From: Sipunculus nudus
Lineage: Eukaryota > Annelida > Sipuncula > Golfingiida > Sipunculidae
NCBI GenBank assembly: GCA_026874595.1
Contig: CM049313.1
Coordinates: 41,258,659-41,322,658, forward strand
DNA length: 64,000 bases
Reading direction: 5' to 3'
Shown: one piece after another, positions 42,601 through 54,600 of the stretch
Numbering within the stretch: position 1 is the first letter of the stretch
Layout of the letters: the number at the start of each line of letters is the position of its first letter
The notes under the pieces: model-generated
Databases searched by the model: none
Told to the model about the DNA's origin: nothing
Seen by the model: only the letters and a program-made list of their open reading frames with translations
Translations under genes and position numbers: made by a program

Positions 42601-45600
42601 AGGCAGACAATTAAGTCAAGCCATTTGTAATGATTCTGTATATAAGCTGGTCTCAAACAAGTGAGGTACGAGACCGCGGGTATCTTTGTATAAATACTGG
42701 TAACGGCCACCAAGGTACAACTTATCATTACTCACATTACATAAGGGCCCAAGCTTTTTCCCGATAATGGAGGAAAGCAGACAATTAATTTTACTGTGAT
42801 GGTAGTGACTGGCTTTTTCTCTCTAGGGAATAAGGCAAACCTAATTCTGAATCTGAGATACTGCCAGTCATTACAAAATTATCATCCATACAATATTGAA
42901 TTCAGATAAACCACAATTGGCCTTTTCTCTGTTTAATAGTATCTCTTCAGGTTTGTCAGATGATTACAAGATGGTGTCTTAAATATACTTCACTGTCACA
43001 GAGATTTCTAACACCTGCTGCTACACTCTGTGTCCTTTACAACATTGAATGAAACTTTAAAATAAAAACCACATTTGTAATTCCACAAAATCATTTTTAT
43101 CTGTTGATGCTTGTTTTTGAAAACTTAACAAGGCCTACAGGCCTAATGCAAATCTGTGCATTGGGAAATACACCAGGTATAATGCTTCAATGCTGGACCA
43201 TTACTTTTCATGTATATGAACAATGCAAGTACTAACTATTTTGAATATGGAACAATTACACAAAGATCACTGCTGAAATTCTGGCATGGGTGCACACAAC
43301 ACAGAAATGATTGTAGCTGGCACCACCAGTCTTGTATACAACAAAGCTATCAAGGATATATACATATGCCCAATTTCAGACTGATATATCAAACCCCTCC
43401 TAAGAAAACGCAGGGACACAAACTGTGCAAAAGTCATTGTAGGTGGAGACACCTGTCTTGTGAGCGAGAAAGCCATCAAAGTCACATAGACAGGTCATTA
43501 TATTAGGCCAATACATCAAACTTACCTTGAGTCTGATGCATGGGGCTGACCAAGCTTAGGTGAGAAAGGCAGTTGCCCCGAGTGAACTGTGACAAATTGC
43601 TTGCCAAGGCTACTGCACTGAGTGAACTCATGACCTGCACCTGGCTAGACTGAGTAAACTTTTGACCTGTACCTGGCTGCACTGAGTGAACTCTTGACCT
43701 GTTGCATAATCTGACACAGTTGGCAGTCTGCCAAAGCTATAAATAGATCCAGGCTGAACTTTGGTGTCAAATCTGATGCAGTGGGCAGTCTACCACTGCT
43801 ATAAATAGAATGCAGCTACTGCACAGAGTGAACTCCTGACCTATACCTGGCTGCACTGAGTGAACTCTTGACCTGTTGCCTAATCTGAAATAGTAGCCAC
43901 ACCATTGCATAAGCTCTCAGATTGGCTCCACATGCAGCCCTGAGGGGCATGACACACATGAGGTGATCACATGATACTCATGAGTTGATCACATGCTACC
44001 TATGAGGTTATCACATGGTGCCCATGAGGTGTTCACATGTCACCCATGAGGTGATCACATGCCTTGTGCTTGGCTGCACTGATTGAACTCTTGACCTATA
44101 TCTGGCTGCACTGAATGAACTCTTGATCTGTTGCCAAATCTGAAACAGTTGGCAGTTTCTCAACCTATTTAAAATTACAGACACAATCTTGGCCTGTTGG
44201 TAAATATGTTAACACATACTGAAAGACTTTGGCTAAAATACTTTTTAATCTTTTATATCATACTTGAACCATTCGAACATACTTGTAAGATATGATATAA
44301 AAGATTATTTCTGTGAAATACTGAACAATTTGGCTTGACAGTTTCGTCGGAGAAGATTTTTAAAGAAGGTTTTTAAATTTTTTCTCGTTAAAATCTAAGA
44401 AAATGCAGAGTTTTTCAGATGGCTAATTTTTTACATTACATTTCATGATGCTAGCTCCAGTCTTTTTCGAATAGTATGGGTCAACTTACAGAAGATGGAC
44501 TATGGACGCCGCCACAACATCAAATTAGCTCACAGGCTCACTAAAAATTACTACAGATGCATATTGAATGCAAAATAATAATACAGATACATCTCACTGA
44601 TGGCAAAATCTTGAATTAAGTTGAGTATGGATACCAATTATTTATAATCTATGTATAGCCGTCTTTATATACCCACACAGAGCTGTATACCTGTGATTGT
44701 TAACATTGCCTGGTATGAAGTATATCTAAAATCATAAATCTACATTTTTTAAAAGCTTTTATTAACCATAGTTAACCTGAAATCTGAAGGTCTAGAGGCA
44801 TGATGTAAGGGATGCTGATAAACTGGTGCTAGGCGAGCTGAATCTGCTTTACACAGCTACCATATATGGGAAAATGACTTAATTCAATCTTTATAATTCA
44901 GCCATAATTCATTCTTTGGAACCATAAAAGATAATCATTTTAAGAATTATTCAGGGGACTATTCTTGTAAAATATTAAACAAATTGGCCTCAGTGGCGTC
45001 AGTCTCAAAATGTTTTGCAGGTTTATAACTCATATGGGAAAATACAGCAAAATGGCTAAGTTAAGCTACCCATAACTCAGCCAAAAATCACTGAACCAAA
45101 ACCATTTGAACAAACTTGAATTATCAATATCTAAGGATAATTAATGTGTGAGATTTAAGACTTCAGCCCAGTGGTTTTTGAGAAGAAGATTTTTGTAGCC
45201 ACTTAGCTAAAATGGGCTGTTATGGTATATGACTAAATTCAGCTTCCCATAACTTAGCCAAAAGTCACTGAACTGAGACCATTTGAACAAACTTCAGAAA
45301 GCACTACCCTAGGATCATTTCTGTGCGATATTAAACAATTTGGCCATATCATTTCAGAGACAAAGTTATTTGTAGCTGTCAGTATGATACGAGCACTGAT
45401 AACCCCGTACAAAAAAGGCAGATGCAGGTGGCGCCACCAATACCTCAATTTAAGATATGACTCATGTGACCAACATTGGCATAAAATTTTAGTATGCTTT
45501 TTTGGACAGATGACTAAGTTCAACTAGCTTTTACTCAGCCAAAAATCCCCGAACTTAAACCATTCAAACAAACTTGAGAGAAATTGTTCCAGGGATCATT

Positions 45601-48600
45601 TCTGTGAAATATTGGACAATTTGGCTGAACAGTTTCGGAGAAAAAGATTTTTAAAGCTTTTTTAGCTTTTCCCTATAAAATCTAAGAAAATGCAGTTAGC
45701 CAAAAAATAAGCAAAATCCGATAGAGTTTTTCAGATGACTAATTTTTTGCATAAAATTTTGTGATGCTAACTCTTGCCGTTTTCAAGTTAGTATGGGTTA
45801 ACGTACAGACGACGGACGACGCCACACCATCGCATAAGCTCACAGGTTCGCTAAAAACCTCATCCACCTCTTTATTTTAATGGTTTAATAGACAGCAATG
45901 TGGAATTCTAGTGGAAACCTCTCCTTACAAACACCTCTTTGTTAAGGCCACTTTTTTACTAAAAAAAATACCATGACCTCCCTAATAGTAATACAGGCAC
46001 CTCTATATTACAGGCAAAGGCCATGTCCCTTCAGGGTCTGTTATATGGGGGTTTTAATGAATACAAAGAAAACTAGATGTTACTGGACCATGATCCTCAG
46101 AGGGCCCCGCAGTGAGAAATAGTGTATTTAGGTGTTACTTGAAAACAGTGGTAAGTAAAGCTCATGAACACTTGGTGTTGTTAAGGTGTGAAGAAAAGAC
46201 AATCATCCCTGTGAATTTGGGAAAGCTGTTGTATGTCATTGTTGAGTTATTGCATGCAAAAGAAAATCAGCGATTGGGCTGTGGTAGCCATATTAGAATT
46301 CCGATAGGTCTGTAATTCAATTGGGTCTGGAGCCCTTGTATGTACCATTCATCCCCATGAATTTGGAAAAGCTGAAGTATGTTGCTATTCAGTTATTGTG
46401 CAATTGAAAATCAGCAATTGGGCTGTGGCAGCTATCTTGGAATTCTGATAGGTCTGTAATTTAATAGATCTAGAGCCCTTAAAGGTACCAATCATCCCTG
46501 TGAATTGGAAAAGCTGAAGTATGTTGTTGGTTAGTTATCGTGCACGAAAGAAATTTAAGTGATTGGGCTGTGGTTGGCATATTGGAATCCTGACAGGTGT
46601 TTTATTCAATAGGTCTGGAACCCTCATATGTACAAATCATCCCTATGAATTTGGGAAAGCTGAAGTATGTTGCTGTTGAGTTATTGCATGAAAGAAAGTC
46701 AGTGAATGGGCTCTGGTAGCCATATTGGAATCCCGACAGGTGTGGAATTCAATAGATCTGAAACCCTCATATGTACCAATCATCCTTGTTAATCTGAGAA
46801 AGCTGAAATATGTTGCGTGAAAGAAAGTGTCACTGATGGAAGGATGGAAGTACGGAAGGACAGACACCCTGACTCCCACAGTCAAACACCCTGACTCCCA
46901 TAGTCAAATACCCTGACTCCCACGGTCAAACACCCTGACTCCCATGGTTAAACACCCTGATTCCCACAGTCAAACACCCTGACTCGCATGGTCAAACACC
47001 CTGACTCCCATAGTCAAATACCCTGACTCCCACGGTCAAACACCCTGACTCCCATGGTTAAACACCCTGATTCCCACAGTCAAACACCCTGACTCGCATG
47101 GTCAAATAACTTGAATCCCATGGTCAAATACCCTGACTCCCACAGTCAAACACCCGACTCCCACTTTATATTTTGGTTGCATACATGTCAACTTTATTTA
47201 AGGAATTTTTTTTAAGGGAAGTGCCACTATTATTTCTGGAATTGATAATCACCTGAAACTTTTATACTTTGTGCTTAAGGTTGATTTATGTTGGAAATCA
47301 AACTGATCAAGGGTGGTCACCATGCATTTTGGCAAGATATGACCATTTAACAAGATGGTGGTCAACTGGATTTTATGATGGAATGAAGAAAAATCAGTTA
47401 AATATGATTTTTGTTTGAATGATTTATTGACACAATACATAGTAAGTACATTCATGTGATATTCTACCTAAGCACATATATAAATATAAACATGTATCAA
47501 TAGATTGAGCGCAAGCTACTTAAAGCTTATGAAGCTCGCTCCTGAATTCTAAAGTGGTAATTTTCTGATGCATGGCAAGGGGGGGGGGGGTGTGATGTTA
47601 ACATATTGATGACTGGAGTATCATGGAAGATGTGGATAGCATAATGACTATGTTTTTAGTTGTGATTTGGAAAGTGTAAGGTGCCAGTTGAGAGGAGAGA
47701 GAGAGTTTTGGTGGGTGTGGGATGAGTTTGTCAAAATCGTCAAATTATTTTATGTTAGAATCTGTTTGAGTTTTCAATAAAGTTTGCTACTGATTTGAAT
47801 ATTTCCTTGTTTGATTTGTCATCTATTTTTGGGTTACCAAAAAGTAAAACTTTTAATGGGGTATCCCTAGGTAAGCATGTTTTCCTAGTGGAGTTATAGA
47901 GGTGGCATTGCAGTAGGTAGTGGTTGGGATCTTCTGATGGGTGGCCACATTGACATTTTTTGGTGTCGCTAATATGTCTTGTGTACATATGATAATTTAG
48001 ATCACTACATTTCATTCTCATGCGTGCATGGATTATTTGTGATTTTCTGGTTCCTGAGTTGTAGTACGTAGGTGTTTTAGTTCTTAGAGCTGATTTTTTC
48101 AATTGGTAGTTTAATGAGGCACTTGTTAAGCAAGCTTTCTTATCAAGATCCATTTGGTTCCATAATCTGATTGATTTTGGGAGAAAAGAGTTGAAATATA
48201 AATCAGTTCTTGCTTGTATTGGAGTAAGGTTGTGTATTACAAATCTGGTTTCGTATATGTTACTATGCGGAGGTGGAATAAGAATGCGTAGATACTGCGG
48301 ACTTTCGTTGTTAATCATTTTATGTACAAGGAGGATTTGTTTGTTTTCTCTTCTCTTTTGGAGAGTTTCCCATCCTGATTCAAGATATAAGAGTTCATGT
48401 GATGTTCCTTTTACCCCTCCCGTTACAATTCTTGCAGCTATCAGTTGTATTTTTTCAAGTGTCTGGTCTTGTTCCTGGGTACAGTTGCTCCATAAGATGT
48501 TTCCATATTCTAAGAGGGGTCTGATATATGAGAAATATATATTTTGTAAGGTTGTTCTATCTAGGAGATGTTTTAACTTGCTTAAGATTAGAAGTTTGTT

Positions 48601-51600
48601 CATTGCTTTAGCTGCAATGTAGTTTATATGTTCTTGCCATTTGCAATTATGGCTAAGGATTATTCCTAAATGTTTGTGCATTTTGAGTCTAGTTATTTTT
48701 GTTTTATTTAGGTATAAGTCAGGGAGGTTTACAGGTGCTGTTTTCCTTGAAAAGAGTACCGATTCAGTTTTTCCTGCATTGAAAGTGACTAGCCATTTCC
48801 TTGACCACTGGTAAATCTTTTCAAGGTCAGCATTTAGGATCTGGGCTGCTCGGATGGGATTTTCTATGGCTAGGTATAACATTGTATCGTCCGCAAAGAG
48901 ACGAATATTACTTGTGAGTTTTTCTCCTATGTCGTCGATAAAGACTAAGAAGAGCAGGGGTCCTAGGATCGATCCTTGTGGTACCCCTGCCTGTAGGAAT
49001 TTCCATTCCGAGGGAGCATTTTCTATAATAACTCGTTGTTGTCTATTTGTTAAATAGTTGTATAACCATCTGTGCAGTTTACCTGTTATTCCTGCTGAGA
49101 GTAGCTTACTGAGAAGGCCATCTGTCCAGACTTTATCAAAAGCCTTACTTATATCTAGAAAGATTCCTATTCCTTCTTTTCCATTGTCTAAATCATAGGT
49201 GATAGTATTGTACAAGTCTGTTAATTGATACACTGCAGAGTCTCTAGGTAAAAATCCTGATTGGTATGCTGATATAATTCTGTTTTCTTTAAAGAAGTTA
49301 AGCATTCTGGCAAATATAATTTTCTCTATTATTTTACATATACAGCTTGTTAGTGATATGGGTCTGTAGTTTACTGGTTGTTTAGGATCACCACTTTTAA
49401 AGATAGGTGTGACATTTGCCTTTTTCCATAGGGTGGGTAGTTTTCCTGTGTTAAAGGAAAGTTCAGCGATTTTTTTAATAGGGTATGATAATTCTTTATA
49501 ACATGTCTTTAGAATGAAGGGATGTATATCATCTGGTCCCTTAGATTTACTTGTATCTAGGGATTTCATAATTGATTCTATATCATTTATTTCGAATTGT
49601 ACTTCTCCTAATTTGTTATTTGTTTTTCTTGGTGTTAAGGGAACATGGTTGCTATTGTGGTTAAGTATTGTTTGTTGTATAAATTGGTTGTTTAACAGTT
49701 CTGCTTTTTCTTTGGGTAGTGTAACATACAATTCATTTCCTTTGTTAAATATGATAAGCTACAGAATTGCAAAAGTGTAATTTGAAAACTTAAAAAAAAA
49801 GTGAACAAATCATTTTTTGATGATATAAAGAAATTTTATCATAAAAACATAAAAATATATTGCCAAATTTCATATATAATAAAAATAAATACCTGGCGGA
49901 AATGACCAGAATACATCACTCCTCTGCAGGAATAAAATAAAATTTACAAAAACTAGAATTGATTTCTTATTTTACTTTGGTCTATGAATCACTTATACAA
50001 TATGATAAATTCCCCCCCCCCCAAAAAAAATATGGGGTCATCACAGATCTAGGGCAGTCAAACACTAGTTTCTGAATTTCAATAATATAAAAAATTGCAT
50101 AAAAATGATGCATATATCTATAAAAGTATTTATCCTTAGCATGATGACATAAAACTTTTGAGATAAGTGACTAAGCAGGAGTGGTATTGTATACAGAGTT
50201 GTGTGGAGGGCAATAAAGTAAGCAGCAGTAGGCAATTAATTATCGATCTGCCTCCTCCAATTATTTCCTATTTTATTCACTAAATAAAGTGGCAATTGTA
50301 TGATATAGTGCTACATTAATCTGTGGTCCTAACTATTATCTAAAACATGAAATTTAAATCCATTTGAAGATAATGGTTTTACCAGTTCAAATAAAAATTA
50401 AACACTTGAACAGTAGCAGGAGTAAACATTACGTCTACGGTACTTTTATTATATTGCCTTTTATAAGACCATCCCAAAAACTGTAATTAACGCTTGAAAA
50501 TTGGACTATTTTACGTTTTAAATTGTGTACACAGTTATGTGATTGTCTAATTTAACATTACCAGTAAAATGAGAAATATATAACTTGTAATGGAGTGTTA
50601 ATGCATTTTGATTAGGGCCCAGGAGACGTATGTCGAGAAAGTTGACCGTCTGTCAGACCATATGTTTTAGTGAGGTATCAGCTTAATTTTCCAAACTTTA
50701 GTTACCTTTCTGGTGTCTATGGCTAGATTACTGTCCATTCTATTATAAACAACTATAGAAAGTGTAAAATACGCATAAAATAAGTATGATACGGCTGTTT
50801 TCTGTGGGCCTGGGTTTTCTGACAGCCAAAAATAAAGGCATTTTAACTATTATTAAGAGTAATAAATTACCACTAAAAATAAGGATTATCAGATAAATTT
50901 TTATTATATAGGGAAGGGATAAACCCAATCTTAATCATTAACTCAGCATCAAGATCGATTCTATTACGTAAGGGTCTTTTTTCATGTGTTGTATTAGGCC
51001 CTGGTTTCTCATTCTGGGCCTGGCTTTCAGTGTGTCCCAATACCAAGTGCACCAGTAGCTGCACATCCGCAATGCACAGTAGCAAGGGTGGCACTTCCCT
51101 TTAATAAGGTAATTTTATAAATTATCACTCCAAAGAACTTGTCTCTTCCTTGTGTGTTCTAAAGTCTTACCTGAAGTTTCATAACCTCAATACAGATTTG
51201 TGCCGTAGTATCCCCAGATATTGGCAACAGGTCTTTTCTTGTGAAGCATATGTTACATAATATACTGATATGCTAAAACTTCAAAGTCTCATTCATCATA
51301 TAAACCTCTCTAATGTGAGGTTCTGACCTACACCAAGCACATGCCAAATTCACAGACACGTGATTTATTTATTTCCTTCAGATTATTAACTCTAGGAGAT
51401 ATAGATCTACAATTTAAGTGTTGTTTTACTTATGTACAAGATTTTTTATGAGCTGTTACCTACAACTGTAAATGAATTATTTTGTAAAACCTCAGACATA
51501 CGTCATTAGAGAACAGGAAGAATACATTTTTTTCTCTGTACCAGTATACATGTAAAACTTCAGCCTACAGTAAAACTTTAAGATTTAAAGGGGTTAGATT

Positions 51601-54600
51601 TTGGAATAATATTATTAGTGACATTAATCCTTGTTGAACAATGCAATAAATCAACATATAGAAGCTGTCTGAAAGAATATTTTTCCTTCACTTAAAAAAT
51701 CATATTAATTTTATTTAAATTAAATTTTGAAAACATATATATTATTTTGAAATCTCCACTATGAAATGTTGAAACCTATTTTACTGACTGCAATGTGTCT
51801 GCACCATATAACCTACAATATAAAATGTTAATATTGAGAGGACTTGTACTTTATGAGTCCGTACTCTTTGTCGCATGTACAGTTTTATTTATAAATGAAC
51901 TTCTTAATTTGTAATATGAATATTCTTACGGGGGAAAAATTAAATGAATCAAAGGAAACCAGTCTAGATAAAGTTTTAATCTCTTTAGTCACACATAATT
52001 TTAAGCCATTCCCACCATCCATACTTCAGTTCTGTAATGCTGTCACCATATATCATATGGCTCTATTTATTCAGACTTCATAATCCAACCTATATTTTTG
52101 CAAATGCACAATTTAAAAGACATCTGTTTGTTAAATTTTAAGGCTTAAATTAAGCTACTTTACTGCCTTACAGTTAAGGTCAAGAACAAAATTTAAATAT
52201 TCCTTGTCCTCTATGCCATTTCTATGGACAAGTTAAGTCTGCAAAAAATCATTTGAATAACATTTTTTTAGTTTTTGCACGAGCATGAACTTTTTTTGTG
52301 GTGGCAGGAAGATCAAGCTGAAACCATGGTATCCCAGAATTTTCAGTCCAGGAGTACAATGACAATGTCAACTATGAGCCGTTGCATGTGGAAAGGTGTA
52401 CTTAACGGTAATTGATGTTAATAAATTTGTGTGGGTCAACACTAAGAGCAATCTTATTTTCAGATACCAACTGCATATCAGATTTCACTCTATCATTAGC
52501 TTGTTTTTTTTAACATTTTTATATAGATTCATAAATACCTTTCATGACAGTTCCCTGACACAGAGGTATTAGAGCACAGTGGGTTCTATTTAAATTGCAA
52601 AATCAAACAGTGATTGATCATAGAAGAAAACACCACACAGAGGTCTGAATCTTATACTGCTGTTCCAAATGTCACTTGGGAAACATAGTAGGAATATACC
52701 ATTTCAAAAATACCAAGCAGATGTTATTTTTAGCATGTTTATTATAGGCTGAATAAAAGTAAGTAGTCTTCTCAGTAAAGATGCCACGAAACAAGATAAT
52801 GCAGAACACAGTTACAAATACACAGCAATTTACTTGCCATAATTATTGATTTAAAGAACAAAAGACATTTTTTCAATCACATTAAACACAACCACTCATT
52901 CATCAGATGTTTGTCCATGGAGAGCCATGAAAGATAAAGCCTGATGCCCTGTCACCTCGGAAGATGAAAACATAATTTTCATGAAACCCATCAACAACTG
53001 AGCTTTGATCAGCTGAGGAGATTCCGGGCTACAGATCCACAAAGCATGAACCTTAGTCAGTCATCAAACATCAAAGGCCCTCTGCTGTGTTCATAAAGTG
53101 CTTCCAACAGGGACTTTCTACTGTACTTTGTCTGGTATTAATAGCTCCAGGAAGATTTCTTTAAAACTCTGCTTCCAGACCTTAGTACCTTGTGGCCAAT
53201 GACATCTCTTTAAAATGAAAGGCTCTGATTCTATCTATGGAAGATTATTTTACCCATAAACATGGATCTGAGGAAATCTGAAAATGTCTTCTGTGACTAA
53301 AAATAGCTTGTGATTTCAGAAACTTATTACACACATGATAAAGGGCATGGAAAGTCAGCAAATGAGACTGAAAATACAAATTATGGGATGTAAACTTCAC
53401 TAGAAATCTTTTCCATGAGCATGTTGACTGGACAACATGAGCATGCCAACTGGACAACATGAGCATGCCAACTGGAAAACATGGGCATGTTGGCCGGAAA
53501 ACATGAGCATGCTTACATGACAACATGAGCAAGCCAACCTGACAACATGAGCATGCCAACTGGAAAACATAAGCATGCCAACTAGACTGCATGAGCATGC
53601 TGACCAGACAACATGAGCAAGCCAAAAAGACAACATGAGCATGCCAACTGGAAAACATGAGCATGCCAACTGGAAAACATGAGCATGCCAACTGGAAAAC
53701 ATGAGCATGCCTACTGGAAAACATGGGCATGTTGGCCGGAAAACATGAGCATGCCTACATGACAACATGAGCAAGCCAACTGGAAAACATGAGCATGCCA
53801 ACTGGAAAACATGAGCATGCCAACTGGAAAACATGGGCATGTTGGCCGGAAAACATGAGCAAGCCAAAAAGACAACATGAGCATGCCAACTGGAAAACTT
53901 GAGCATGCCATCTGGAAAACATGGGCATGTTGGCCGGAAAACATGAGAATGCCAACATGACAACATGAGCAAGCCAAACTGACAACATGAGCATGCCAAC
54001 TGGAAAACATGAGCATGCCAACTGGAAAACATGAGCATGCCAACTGGAAAACATGGGCATGTTGGCCGGAAAACATGAGCATGCCTACATGACAACATGA
54101 GCAAGCCAACTGGAAAACATGAGCATGCCAACTGGAAAACATGAGCATGCCAACTGGAAAACATGGGCATGTTGGCCGGAAAACATGAGCAAGCCAAAAA
54201 GACAACATGAGCATGCCAACTGGAAAACTTGAGCATGCCATCTGGAAAACATGGGCATGTTGGCCGGAAAACATGAGAATGCCAACATGACAACATGAGC
54301 AAGCCAAACTGACAACATGAGCATGCCAACTGGAAAACATGAGCATGCCAACTGGAAAACATGAGCATGTCAACTGGAAAACATGGGCATGCCTACTAGA
54401 CAACAGGAGCCAGCTGTTAGATAACATGAGCATGCCAACAAGACAACATGAGCAAGCCAACCAGACAACATGAGCATGCCAACCTGACAACATGAGCAGG
54501 CCAATTAACTGGACAACATGAGAATGCTGACTGGATGACATGACCATGCTGACCAGACAATGTCTTTCAGGATATATGACCCTCACTCAGCGTTTTTTTT

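Noticed and set aside
43957-47165. Short repeated units considered as a CRISPR array
   Set aside because: Units are contiguous without unique spacers, in a clearly eukaryotic intron, and no cas genes exist.
48191-49780. Plus-strand frames opposite the reverse transcriptase (143, 88 and 67 residues)
   Set aside because: Shadows of the minus-strand coding frame.
51161-51280. Minus-strand block with an acceptor-like TTTTAG and a CAG|GTAAGA donor, considered as the INTS3 exon between exons 1 and 3
   Set aside because: The block gave only weak similarity and would omit conserved residues; a far better, gap-free match ([11 protein letters not shown]...) was found at 38582-38665 with the right phase and length.
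53245-54586. Long minus-strand reading frames (161, 291 and 322 residues) of repeated [11 protein letters not shown]-like sequence
   Set aside because: They are translations of a stop-free 22-bp minisatellite in all three phases; no splice or start context and no family resemblance.
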